Both the position numbers and the translations under genes were made by a program. From assembly GCA_963555705.1 (NCBI GenBank), contig OY743168.1:92668925-92732924 (forward strand): a stretch of DNA of 64,000 bases, in the 5' to 3' direction. The notes beneath the pieces were generated by a model that saw nothing but the letters and a program-made list of their open reading frames with translations, searched no databases and was not told the origin of the DNA. This document shows positions 45,577 through 56,705 of this stretch, piece after piece; the stretch's first letter is position 1; every line of letters starts with the position of its first letter. The stretch comes from Ligustrum vulgare (lineage: Eukaryota > Streptophyta > Magnoliopsida > Lamiales > Oleaceae).

Positions 45577-45804
45577 GGGTGTGTTTGACTTGAGGGTGGA
45601 AAATGAAAATCATTTTTTCATGAAAATTATTTTCTTACCTCCACATTGAGAAAAAAAATTTCTTGATTTCAAGGAAAATTTGCACCTTTTGGCATTGGGT
45701 GGAAAATTATTTTTATGAAAATTTTGTCAATCAAACACTCAAAGGTGGAAATTGCCTAGAAAATATTTTCTTTTCCATATTTTCTCATACAATCAAACAC
45801 ACTC
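45577..45804. mobile_element. Tourist-like MITE
   Basis: Ends GGGTGTGTTTGA and TCAAACACACTC, TAA on the right (TGA on the left). It abuts the next element and shares its TAA. The same left end recurs at 63943. Confidence 0.65.
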
Positions 45805-45807
45805 TAA

Positions 45808-46319
45808 GGCTGCGTTTCATAGCGATTGTGGAATTTGGGTGGAAAGAAAATGAATTCCAGGTAATTGAATTCCTGGAAATTAGAAGTTTAATGTGTTTGA
45901 TTGATTTAATTTTTTAGGTGAAAAAAGTGGGGGATTTTTCAATTTTTCTTGTTTGATTGACATTATTTTTCATGAAAAATAAAGCAAAATCTAGCTATTG
46001 TAATAAAAAAAAAAAATCATTTTTTCACACATTCGTACTTGATAATAATAATGTAAATTTTTTGACAAAAAAAATAAATCAATTAACAATAACAAAAATG
46101 ATCAAACGTGACGAAAATGATTAATAATTTTGCCAGGAAAATAAATTCTACTAGGTAGCCGAGAAAACTATTTCCACGAAACTAAGAAAATAGGCGCGTG
46201 ACCTAACCAAGTAGAAAATCAATTGCCTGGAATTCAAAAGCAATCAAACAGCATAAATATGGAAAATGGTTGGAAAATTGTGGTTTTTCATGAAAAAAAG
46301 AACCTTATCAAACGCAACC
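45808..46319. mobile_element. Tourist-like MITE
   Basis: 512 bp, ends GGCTGCGTTT and AAACGCAACC, TAA on both sides (45805-45807 and 46320-46322). Reverse-orientation relative of 25087-25562. Confidence 0.8.
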
Positions 46320-46432
46320 TAAGTTCGATTAAAAGTGTCATCTCATTTTTTATTATCAACAATATGAAATATGGGAATGGAAGCGAAATGGGGGAAGGTG
46401 ACACTTGAAAGTCGGCAAAATCATGCATCAGT

Positions 46433-46575
46433 TTGGTAAAAGATTTTTATTTACAAACGAAGAATATAATGTTTTAGAAATAAAATATGTAATTAAAAAG
46501 TAATTTAAAAAAATATATATGATTAAAAAGTGATTTAAGAAAATGTGTTACAATTTACAAAACAGAGGCCAAGTG
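46433..46575. mobile_element. MITE remnant
   Basis: The interior (AAATATGTAATTAAAAAGT, ATGATTAAAAAGTGATTTA) and the right end CAAAACAGAGGCC match the Tourist-like family. The left end is degenerate (CAGTTTGGTAAAA). Confidence 0.4.
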
Positions 46576-46985
46576 AGCGCTGTATCATTTTAGCATAATC
46601 TTTGAAGAAGCATGTAGTAGTCATAAAATTTAGGTCTATGAATTATGATTTTGTTCCAAATTTCCAAGTCTTCATAGTTCTTGATTTGATTCTCTTTTGC
46701 TAATACTAGCGCCACAGTAGTTTTATTTTCTTTAATTATTGCTTTGAAAAATATTCTTGAAGGGGATCACTGTGACTTCATTAATAGAATAATATCTAGG
46801 ATAAAGCTAGACTTACTAACAAATTCCTACTAACAACTTAATAACAAAAATTATACCTATTTTACCCTTTTAGCTAAAAATATAACTAATATCTTATTTC
46901 ACATATTATCTTATTAAATTTAACACATAATAAATTCTAAAAATTTAATTACTCTAATATTTTTATTATTTAAATAAAAAATATT

Positions 46986-47180
46986 ATGCCTATTTATGAT
47001 CCCCATATACTTCACGAAAAAAGAAAAAATTTAATTAGAAGATTACATAGAGAATATTTAGAATTGGAAAGAATAGGAAGAGACTTAAATACTGATCCTA
47101 TTGCTATAGAAAAACATAGAGAAATTAAAAGGCTAGTTTTACAACATAATGAATATTTAAAATTAAAAGAAAAAACATAA
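46986..47180 (+). CDS. EVE-2 small ORF g upstream of primer site
   Basis: 64 codons, MPIYDPHILHEKRK then a Leu/Arg/Glu-rich helical stretch. It lies between the left end and the primer site, so in the circular virus it would be in the pregenomic RNA leader. No known family. Confidence 0.45.
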   Translation: MPIYDPHILHEKRKNLIRRLHREYLELERIGRDLNTDPIAIEKHREIKRLVLQHNEYLKLKEKT

Positions 47181-47203
47181 TTAGACAAGAAGATATAAGA
47201 TAT

Positions 47204-47254
47204 ATGGATGAATTTGAAGAAAGGTTTTTAAGGAGAATTAGACAAAGATTATAA
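47204..47254 (+). CDS. EVE-2 mini-ORF h
   Basis: 16 codons, basic and acidic (MDEFEERFLRRIRQRL), in the leader just before the primer site. Could be a regulatory upstream ORF, or the tail of ORF g in another frame. Weak support. Confidence 0.25.
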   Translation: MDEFEERFLRRIRQRL

Positions 47255-47296
47255 TTCCGCAAAATAAAAATTTCACTTTCACGATTCAACCCAAAG

Positions 47297-47310
47297 TGGT
47301 ATCAGAGCCA
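47297..47310 (+). other. EVE-2 primer-binding site
   Basis: TGGTATCAGAGCCA, identical to that of EVE-1 and complementary to initiator tRNA-Met. Confidence 0.85.
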
Positions 47311-47340
47311 GTAGTTATACTTAAAAATATATTTAGAAAA

Positions 47341-50300
47341 ATGTCTAAAAAACTATCAATAATCGAACCTAGAGTATATAATTATAAATCTAAAGATTTA
47401 CCAAATAATAGTCATTGGCCATTAATAACTGAAACATATGGAAAATTTATACCATTTATACTATTAAGAGAAGGAGGATTTGGAGAACATAAACAATTAA
47501 ACTGGACAAATTTATTTTTACTAAATAAATTAGGAATAAGTTTAGATAAAACTACAGAACAAAATTTAGAACAAGCAAAAAACCCAGAATAAGTTCAAGA
47601 AATTATCAATAATTTACCATTAGAAATAAGACAAATGATAGAAATAACTAATGATTATAAAGATATAAACCAAAATATAACAAAAATATATGATGAAATG
47701 GAAAAAAGAAAACCTAAAAGAATAATAACTGACAAAGAATTTAAAGCCATCAATAGATTAGGAATAAACATGATTACTGAACAAATAGAAAAATTTATGG
47801 AAAATCCTAAAGAAGAAGGTGAAGCGGATTACATAACAGAAGAAGATTATATAGAAAAATTTAAAAATCTTAAAATAGAAGAAATTAATATGAATGAACA
47901 ACAAAGAGCTTTAATACCATCAGGACAAAATCCATCAGAATATATACAACAACCAGGAACTAACCAAGTTAAAAAAGAAAATACAATTAATACTAATCCA
48001 CAAAATACACCAGAAATTTATATGAATCAAAGACAAAACACAAATTTCAAAACAAATAATTTTATACCACAACAAAAATATTACACCAAGCCAAGTAAAA
48101 ATTATCCTATAGAATATACACCATGGAGAAGTATGGAAACACAAATTAGTTCAGAAGGAAGATGGATAGATTTAGGATGTGTGCAAGATGTAGATCATGA
48201 ATTAGAATTATGGATGAAATCTATGGCTATGATGGCCTATACCAAAGAACTAACAGGAAAGCAATTACAATTAATGTTAGAAAATACATTTATAGGAACT
48301 ACTGCAAGATGGTGGGGAAATTTAACAGAAACTTATATAGGACAAGTTAGAGGAAATGACCAAGATGAAATAGGAACTATTTTAAGCAGATATGAAGATG
48401 CATTAAAAAGAGAATATACATTAGTAATAGACAGAGATACCAAAATTAGTTCAAAGCTAAGATATAGATATTTATTAGAAAATCTATCAATATGTGATAT
48501 GTGTTACTTTAAACAATTTGCATGTGAATTTAGAGAATATTTTGAAAAAGCAGAATATAATCAAGAAACATATGGTATGGAAATTATGAACCAAATATTC
48601 TTTAAATTACCAAACCCATGGAATTTAGAATTATTTAAGGACTGGGAAAAATTAGAAATACCATTAAGTAATAATAGTTTAGGAGCAAGAATACAATTTA
48701 TAGAAATGAGACAACAAGAAAAATGTATGGAACCAAATAATATGATAAAATTCCATAAAGCAAGTAAAAAATCATTATGCTGTGATAAATTACAATATAA
48801 ACCAACACAATGGGAATGTCATCTAGAAAGAAAATATAAGAAAAAGAAATATTATAGAAAAGATAAATTTAGAAATAAATTTAATAAATATAAAAAACCA
48901 TATAATAAAACATTTAAAAGGTATAGAGTACCATACAAGAGATATTTAAGGCAAAAACAAAACAAAACTAAAACATACCCTAAAAATCCTAGAAAATGTA
49001 AATGCTATTCATGTGGAGAAATAGGACATATATCTCCAGAATGTCCTAAGAAAAATAAAAAGAAAAATATGATGTATATCTCATTAATAGAAAAAGAAAA
49101 TTATAACTTATTACCTATTGAACAAGAAGAAGAATGGGAAGAAATTCCTGAAGATGAAGAAATTTATGAATTAGAAGAACATGAAGTAATAAATACAATA
49201 ATGGAATTAGAATCTTCAGAAGAAAGTGAATCTAATGAATCTAGTGAAGAAGAATATTTATATATAAATATGATTAGACAAATTAGTGAAGAAGGTACAT
49301 CTAAAGAATATGAATATCAATTAGAAGAAAATGAAGAACAACTAAATGAAAGATTAATATTTAATCCTAAAATGTATGAGAAGATCTTAAAATCAAAATT
49401 AGATGTAGAACCAAAAGAAATATTTAATTTACCATTTTGGCAGAAAAACAAAGAAATAGCATATGTAGCAAGAAATCATAGTCACCCTATAGACATAAGA
49501 GATACTGCAGGAAATACATTAATACCAATAATAAATGAAGAAATTATAAGACAAGAAATAAACCTATTGAATCCTGAACTAAAAGGAAAAATAAAGAACA
49601 TATATTTAGGAGCTGTACAAATTATAACAAAAGCCTATTTTAGAGAATGAATAGATACACCTATAGAATTCTATATTATGGATGATAGAATTGTAAGTTC
49701 AGTACAAGATGCTCTAATAGGAATTGTAACAGGAAACTTAATGTACCAAAAAGTAAAATTTACAATAAGACCAAATTTCAGCATAAGTATGGGAGAACAA
49801 AATAAAAATAAAGCCTTAACATTATATTACAGGTTAAGAGGGATAGATATGGAACCAGGAAGTAAAACTATAAGTTTAACTATTAGAACAGTATATGCTT
49901 TTACTAGTAAACATGAAGTAAAAATTAAGAATGCTACAAGAACACATATAATAGAACCCATATTTCAGAATTTATTGGAATACAAACCAGCTAAAGAAAA
50001 TCCAAGAATGACAATACCAGAAGATATAGAAATAGATTTCAATCAAGCTAGAAGATTAGTAAATATGGATAAACCACAAATAGAATTTGGAAGAAGATCA
50101 ATTAGCCTAAGAAGAAATACTAGTACAAGATCATTACCTGAAATAGAAAATAGAAATGATTCAGAAAAACAAATAATGACAAAAATACATAGAAAGATAC
50201 CAAGAATGAATCTATCTAAAAGAAATGAGACAAAACAATTTGAAGTTATGATAGAAATTAGAATAAATGGAGAATGGAAAGAGCAGAAAGTATTAATAGA

Positions 50301-50616
50301 TACTGGAGCAACTGTATCTCATATAAAAGAAAATATAATAGGAGACTTAGAACTTAAAGTAACGAATAATTGAATTCAAATACAAGATTACTTTGGAAAT
50401 ATTCATCCCATGGATACTTATGTAGAATTACCAATAAGAATAAATAAAAGAAATGAAATAATCATAAACATGTACGTAGAACATACAGGAAAGGTAAATA
50501 CGGAATTACTATTAGGAACAGACTTCTTAGAGCAAGTAAAACCATATTACATAAAAGATGATAGAATGCTATTAACAATACAAAATGAAAATCTAGTTAT
50601 ACCAAGGTTATTATGA
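47341..50616 (+). pseudogene. EVE-2 coat protein - movement protein - retropepsin 1 polyprotein
   Basis: A single frame of about 1090 codons, interrupted only by TAA (47590-47592), TGA (49648-49650) and TGA (50371-50373). Order: N-terminal region with QLNW, Glu/Lys-rich linker, coat core (TTARWWGNLTE, ICDMCYFKQFACEF, FFKLPNPWNLE), Lys/Arg tail, CCHC knuckle CYSCGEIGHISPEC (49003-49044), long acidic segment, 30K movement protein (YLGAVQIITKAYF, a GNLMYQKVKF motif, DMEPGSK), then retropepsin 1 (LIDTGATVSHI, Asp codon 50299; LLLGTDFL). The final TGA overlaps the pol ATG as ATGA (50613-50616). It shows the fused layout that EVE-1 has in broken pieces. Confidence 0.85.
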
Positions 50617-52571
50617 ATAAAATACAAGGAGGAAGAGAACATATTTATATACTAACCAAAATGAATTACAATGGATATCTTAGCAGAAATTATCATGCAT
50701 TGTTTGATATAGGAGCATCATCCTGTTTATTTAAAGAAAATGTATTACCCCCAGAAATGTGGAGTAATAAAAAAGATAATGAAGAAAGAGTAATACTTAC
50801 AGGATTTGATGGAAGCACAAACCTAATAACTAAAGTAGCAAGGAATGTTAAAATACAAATAGGAAAATATGAATTACAAATACCTTATGTATATCAATTT
50901 GATGATATGCCAGGGGATATATTATTAGGAAATAACTTCATAAAACAATATTATCCAATAACTATTGATGAAAAAGTTATACTTTTATCTACCCCTTGCC
51001 ACCATATAGCAATAGCAATAAGAATTAATGATCCTTACTGTAGAGAAAAAATGCCTCATATAGCAGCTCAGCGTGGTGAGGATAGACAAAAATTAACACA
51101 AACAACACAATTTATGCCTAATAAAAATAGAATAAATCTAGTACAAGAACATTTTGATCAAATTGTAATAAAAAATATTACAGAAAAACTATTAAAATTA
51201 TCAGGAAATAATCCTTTGGAAAAATGGCACATAAATAAGCTTATGACGGAAATTATACTTGAAGATGATACTAAGATTATTAGTGTAAAACCAATTAAAC
51301 ATACACCAAAAGAATTACCTGAATTTGAAATGCACATAAAAGAAATGCTAGAAAAGAAATTTATTAGAGAATCTAATAGTAAACATAGTAGTCCAGCCTT
51401 CATTGTAATAAAACATTCAGAACAAAAAAGAGGAAAATCTAGAATGGTAATTAATTATAAAAGGTTAAACAATTATACAAAAGAATTAAAATATTCAATA
51501 CCAAACCAACAGGTATTATTTAATCAAATTAGAGGAAAGAAATATTTCTCTAAATTTGATCTCAAATCAGGATTTTATCATATTATGTTAACTGAAGAAT
51601 CTAGACATTTAACAGCTTTTACGGTACCACAAGGATTTTATGAATGGAATGTATTACCTTTTGGATTTAAAAATAGTCCAGGAGAATTCCAAAGGTACAT
51701 GGATAAAATATTTAAAGATTATTATCATTTTATTACAGTATATATTGATGATGTTCTTATTTACTCTGAAACTAGACAAGACCACTTAAAACATCTAAAT
51801 ATTTTTATAGATATTGTAAGGAATAATGGAATTATATTATCAGCTACAAAAATGGAGATAGCTAAAGAAAAGGTAGAATTTTTGGGATCTATAATAAGCC
51901 AAGAAGGAATAAAACTCCAAAAACATATTGGTACAAAAATACAAGAATTTGACAATCATATAAAAGATAAAACACAATTACAAAGCTTTTTAGGACTTGT
52001 AAATCAGACTAGGAAATATGTACCTAACTTAGCAAAACATTTAATCCCATTACAAAAAAGATTAAAAGGAAAAAATAGATGGACACCATGGTCTAAAGAT
52101 GAAGAAGAAGAAGTACAAAAAATTAAAAACCTTTGTAAAGATTTACCAGAATTAGAATTACCCAAAAACGAATGTGAATGGATTATAGAAACCGATGCAT
52201 GTGAAACAGCATGAGGAGCAGTACTTAAATATATTTATCCAAATGAGGATGAGGAAAGGATTGCACAGTATACTAGTGGCAGTTTTACTCAAACTCAAAC
52301 TAATTATCATATAAATGAAAAAGAATTATTAGCTGTAAAGTTTGCTATTAAAAAATTTGAATTATTTATTGTTACTACAAAATTCAAAATTAGAACAGAT
52401 AATACACAAGTTAAATATTGGTTAACTAAAGAAATTGATCCAACTATTGCAAATAAAAGGTTAATTAGATGGCAAGTAGAACTTAGTCATTATGATTTTG
52501 AAATTATTCATATTAAGGGTACTGACAATATTATTGCAGATTATTTATCAAGACATGGAAGACATACTTAA
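50613..52571 (+). pseudogene. EVE-2 pol: retropepsin 2, reverse transcriptase, RNase H
   Basis: One frame of about 652 codons with a single internal stop, TGA at 52212-52214, in the RNase H domain just after ETDACETA, where related sequences have Trp. Retropepsin 2: the usual DTG is DIG here (Asp codon 50706), with DILLGNNF downstream. RT: SPAFIVIKHSEQKRGK, KFDLKSGF, PFGFKNSPGEFQRYM, YIDD (about 51741). RNase H: ETDA, NEKELLAV, RTDNTQV, ending IIADYLSRH. The Thr to Ile change in retropepsin 2 would be expected to kill the protease; ACA to ATA is a C to T change. Confidence 0.87.
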
Positions 52572-53658
52572 AAAAGTAGAAGAAATTAACTTGGCCATGG
52601 GTCAAATGAATATCAACTATTCAAATCTATTCAACCATGTGAATACTTGCATGGCGCAGATTGTACAAATTAACAGTGAACTAGCCTTTTACAAGTCAAT
52701 GGTTAATTCTCTTGAGGAAATGTACAAAGGAGGATCCCAATCCTCTCCAGTGAAGAATTTATCTGTAGGACTTCCTATTGAGGAAGAAGTATCTAATGTA
52801 TCAATTATTGGAAGTTCATCTTCCAAAGTCATTGGCAAAACTATTGAAACATCTAAAGAAACTTTTTTAGAAGCTGCGAAGAAACCAGCAGTCGTAACAA
52901 AGGAACTATCAGAAAAGGAGAAAGTTATGAAGAAACTAAAGACATTCTTGAAGTATGTGGAGTATCTAAACAAGAGGACAAAAGAAGGAGAATGGCTAAG
53001 GACAATTAGCCATCAAAAAATCAATAAAGCAATTATTTTTCCAGGAGCAGAGCCAAGAACAGTCAGGGGACTGTTCGACCAAGGACTTATTCAGTGCATC
53101 TACCCTAGCAAGGATATGAAGGAAATATCATTATTACCTAATTCTATCAAGGCAGCAGTGAAAACATATTTTGGAATTACCAAAGCTGAAAAGATCTATG
53201 TCAGGATTTACTCAGCCATTCCAGAATTTATTGATGAAGAATTTCTAAGGGCAGAACATATTGTAAAACTCGGAGTAACTAGCAAAGCTATTCTTTCAGA
53301 ACCAGAAATAAAACCATTTAACAAAGAGGAACAGATAAAAGCTATCCCAGAAAAAAGGGCATTGGGATTTAGAGTAATGTACACTGAATTAAGGGATACC
53401 CTTACACAAACTAATGTTTGGGTATATGAATCTAATGATGACAAATTATTGATCTACAGCATTGCAAGAATTAATCAAGTTAATTGTCAATTATGGAAAT
53501 TAAGAGAATATGCTGAGAATATACTTGCCAGCAATTTAGATCTTAGCAAAGAAGCCTATGAATATCTACATCACTTAATGGAGGTAGAAACGGGTCACAA
53601 ATGTAATAATTGTGGGGACCTACTCAACTATAATGAAGATGAAGCATATCTTGTCTGA
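52555..53658 (+). CDS. EVE-2 transactivator/viroplasmin (TAV)-like protein
   Basis: 367 codons, unbroken, from ATG 52555 inside the end of pol (17-nt overlap, same layout as EVE-1). Coiled-coil N-terminus (about 1-60), Ser-rich linker, then the TAV core with IQCIYPSKDMKEI and FLRAEHIVKLGV, matching the EVE-1 motifs, and a C-terminal CNNC pair. The role in related viruses is inclusion-body matrix and translation reinitiation factor. Less A-rich than its neighbours. Confidence 0.77.
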   Translation: MEDILKKVEEINLAMGQMNINYSNLFNHVNTCMAQIVQINSELAFYKSMVNSLEEMYKGGSQSSPVKNLSVGLPIEEEVSNVSIIGSSSSKVIGKTIETSKETFLEAAKKPAVVTKELSEKEKVMKKLKTFLKYVEYLNKRTKEGEWLRTISHQKINKAIIFPGAEPRTVRGLFDQGLIQCIYPSKDMKEISLLPNSIKAAVKTYFGITKAEKIYVRIYSAIPEFIDEEFLRAEHIVKLGVTSKAILSEPEIKPFNKEEQIKAIPEKRALGFRVMYTELRDTLTQTNVWVYESNDDKLLIYSIARINQVNCQLWKLREYAENILASNLDLSKEAYEYLHHLMEVETGHKCNNCGDLLNYNEDEAYLV

Positions 53659-54543
53659 ACACGAATTATTCAAGGCATGGGGGTTCAGACCCATGTGAAA
53701 CTTTAGAAAAGCAGCAAAAATTATTGTAACTTTAGTTTTACTTTATCTACTTTAAATCCTAGCCAAGTATGTAAAAGATAGGGAATATTATCTTGTTTCC
53801 CAACTTTGCTTTTTCCAACTATAAAAGGAGGAGTCTCTCCTCATTGTAAGTATCCGAAAATCATATTGGTTTTCAGCAATAAAAATCTATATTCTCTCTA
53901 TCTATTGTTTTTCTTTTCATTCTTAGTTCAAAATTTTCTTTCATCAAACCAATCCAGAAACAGTTAGCAGAAGGTATGAGTAACTAAACTTCACATAGAT
54001 ATATATGAAGCTATAAATAGTTAGTAATACTCTATTTATTTATGAGTCCATAAGTTTATTCTTTATAAAACTTTTGTTGAAAGAGTACATCCAGAGGTAG
54101 GAAACGAAACTGGATTGTGTTGAACCTCTTTGAAGTATTTGTTTAAGTGTTAAACAGAAAGTGTTGGAGTAAGTCTTTCGAGCATCCTTCAATGCATAAG
54201 TCTTTCGAGCAGCAATGATCTTCTATGAAGATATGTTTAATACTTAGATAAATAACTGAAGAGTATTTGGTCAAAAATCTTTTAAAATCAGATTTACAAA
54301 GAAGTGTGATGGACTCATAGATAGAAAGAAGTATTATTGATTATTTATGGTGGATTATATATCGTCTTTTTTATTGATATTATCCAAGTACTGTTATCAT
54401 AGTCTTTAATTTATTATTTTGCTTATGATATCTCTTGCATGTTTTTACATATGTTGAAAATTTGTTTTTACTATTTCTAGAATTAACTATTGGAAGAGAA
54501 TTTGAATTAATAGCTTAAATTTAAATATCTAGTTTTATAATTT
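53659..54543 (+). promoter_or_regulatory. EVE-2 intergenic promoter and poly(A) region
   Basis: Non-coding. TATA box CTATAAAAGG (53819-53828), then a GAGGAG...CTCCTC inverted repeat at the expected start site (about 53827-53841) and AATAAA about 55 nt after the TATA box (53878-53883). The following 600 nt would be the RNA leader. It corresponds in position to 35360-36241 of EVE-1. Confidence 0.65.
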
Positions 54544-54879
54544 ATGAATTCAGAACATTTAATAGAATTAAATCCTTCAGAAGTAAACGATTTTAAGTAT
54601 TTAAGAGAAGAAACAATTAAACAATTAGAAACTATAAGAGAAGATTTAGGAAGATTCTATGATTTATTAGACTACGCAATAAAAGAACCCACATTCACAG
54701 ATTTTTCACAATTTATTAGAATTATAGTAAATAGAGGAAGAATAATTAGTGATCTAGAGAAAAAAATTGAAGAATTAAATATAATTATTGAAGAAAAGAG
54801 TTTAACATATAATAGTATATATTACGCATTTTATGTAAACAATAAATTTAGAGATATAGACATAACATCAGAAAGTTAA
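54544..54879 (+). CDS. EVE-2 accessory ORF, unknown 111-residue protein
   Basis: Intact, charged and helical (EETIKQLETIREDLGRFYDLL, then IISDLEKKIEELNIIIEE). Lies downstream of the promoter and upstream of the right terminal repeat. Position matches EVE-1 ORF e (37449-37859). No recognised family. Confidence 0.5.
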   Translation: MNSEHLIELNPSEVNDFKYLREETIKQLETIREDLGRFYDLLDYAIKEPTFTDFSQFIRIIVNRGRIISDLEKKIEELNIIIEEKSLTYNSIYYAFYVNNKFRDIDITSES

Positions 54880-54996
54880 ACGAATTATAACTAGAAAGAT
54901 AACATAGTAATTAAACATTCAAAATTTTTGTCTTTTAGTCGTTAGTACAACTGTTAGTACAGTTTGTAAGTAAGTGTAGCAAGGTCCTAATATCTA

Positions 54997-56705
54997 TACG
55001 TTTTTGAAAAAGAATTTTTTTTTTTTTTTTTTAACCTCCACTTTCACTCTTTGACTCTTTGACTGTTTATTTTTCCCAATTTAACGTTAGAGCGAGTTTT
55101 AATAATTATTATAGCTTGAAAGATATGTTGAATGCAGTGCAGAGCCTCTTTTTCATAGGCTTCCCCTTAAGCAATAAGATCCAAACTCTTGAAATATATG
55201 ATTACGCCTGAAAAAGGAAGGACCATTTGGCCAAAAATGGGGTACAAAGGTTAGATTTATAAATGATTCTTCAACTTATAATCCCTTTTACTGCTAGAAA
55301 ATTTACCTCTTTTTTGAAAAAGCTCCTCGTTACGTACTAATCCAGCAAGAACACAAAAGTATCAATGGCTTTGGCACTTGGATGCTTCTAGTGGTCCCCA
55401 TTTCTTTGCTTTCTTCTCTAAGGACTTGGCGGGTGCGTGTAGATTGTATCCAACAAAATTGGCACAGGATCAATGATAAGCACTATTACGTCTATTACGT
55501 CTTATCATGCATTTTTGTTACGTGACAATCAGCTAAGTGAAAGCAAAAAGTCGTGCAAGGTCCGCACTCCACGTTGTCTCACTCCTTCCAAGCTTTCTTC
55601 AAAATGATTAGGCGACATGAGGTGATTGAGGCACCTCAATCGAAATGATGACATAGTCTGAAACATTACTTCTGAATGTGATATTTCAACCGTATCTTGA
55701 GTAGGCTTCCGAAACGATTCTTGGAGTATAGAATAACAAGCCATTGAACGAATTTTAAGACTTCATTTGATTAAGACAAGCGATTAGTCAGTGATAAAGT
55801 TATCGAATATGTGATTGAAGATTAACTTTTGAAAATGGAACAAGTCTTTCAAAGAGCCAAAAATCTCACTCCTTTGCCAGATTGATTTTTTCTTTTCTTC
55901 TTTCTTGGAAGTACGGACTGTATAATAATAAACTATATAAAGGGTGAACGTAAATCCATGACACGAAAATATTAACAAGAATAGAGAAAAAGATATTGTG
56001 ATGTAAGATTCATATTCGTTGTATTAAAAATTAACATACATGTTCACATGCCCACGATGAATAAACGTGTAATTCATCTGTCTAATGTGGATGTTTTAAC
56101 ACCTGTTCACTGTGGACAGGTCAACACCACTGTAAAAATTAGTTGCATTCAAGTTTGAATACCCATTGCTGTAATTCTGACCACGTCCTGTACCTGCCAT
56201 GTGCACTGGGTCGGCTGATGCCTTCAGCCTTCCTCTCAAATATCACGAGCAAAAATATCAAAGACTAAAGCCAACTCAGTTTTGATTAACGACGTTGATT
56301 TGTTTATAAACCATTTTTTTTTAAAATTACTTTTTAACTACACATATTTTTTAAAATTATTTTTTTAAGTATACATTTTACTACGAAAACAATAAATCTT
56401 TATTGATAAACAAAGAACTAAAGGAAATGTTGACGTAAAAAAAAAAAAGAAAAAAAAGCCACGAATGCGTGTTACTCTCTTAGTTAACTTAAAGGGAAAA
56501 AATAGGAAGTAAAAGCGAAGAAACTCGAAAACACGATAGGGTTGGGCTAGCTATCTGACTTTAATTGCTTCTTCTCTTTTATATATGGGGGAATTTTGAG
56601 AAAATACAAGTAATTTGGGAGTATTTTCCTCTCATCATGTGGGGGAAAATTTGAATCTCCTTCATTGTTTATAATAATTGGCTCTACTTATGGGCAAAAG
56701 TATAA
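54997..56705. other. Non-coding stretch
   Basis: No gene recognised. 56300-56400 has MITE-like AT-rich words (TTTTTAACTACACATATTTT). Open frames at 55529-55978 have no recognisable features. Confidence 0.4.

Larger units (their letters stand above)
46799..54987 (+). mobile_element. Endogenous caulimovirid EVE-2 with terminal inverted repeats
   Basis: 8189 bp bounded by a 9-bp duplication TAATATCTA (46790-46798 and 54988-54996). The two ends are inverted repeats over about 38 bp: the left has GCTAGACTTACTAACAAA and CTACTAACA, and the complement of the right has GCTACACTTACTTACAAAC and TACTAACA. Contents: two small ORFs, primer site, CP-MP-retropepsin frame, retropepsin-RT-RNase H frame, TAV, promoter and one accessory ORF. 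Clearly a different species from EVE-1 but with the same plan. The protein frames need only three and one stop codons, respectively, to explain their breaks. Confidence 0.88.

Noticed and set aside
29122..47592. Conserved readthrough stop (GAA TAA) after the QLNW region in both EVEs
   Set aside because: Aligning from QLNW puts the two stops at different distances (25 and 32 codons), and the following bases do not fit known readthrough contexts. Independent CAA to TAA changes are more likely.
28980..52214. TGA read as tryptophan (recoded genetic code) in the EVEs
   Set aside because: The host is a plant with the standard code; other stops (TAA, TAG) and frameshifts are also present, and host ZEP and copia copies show the same decay pattern.
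55529..55978. Minus-strand frames of 64-71 codons
   Set aside because: No homology or gene structure seen.
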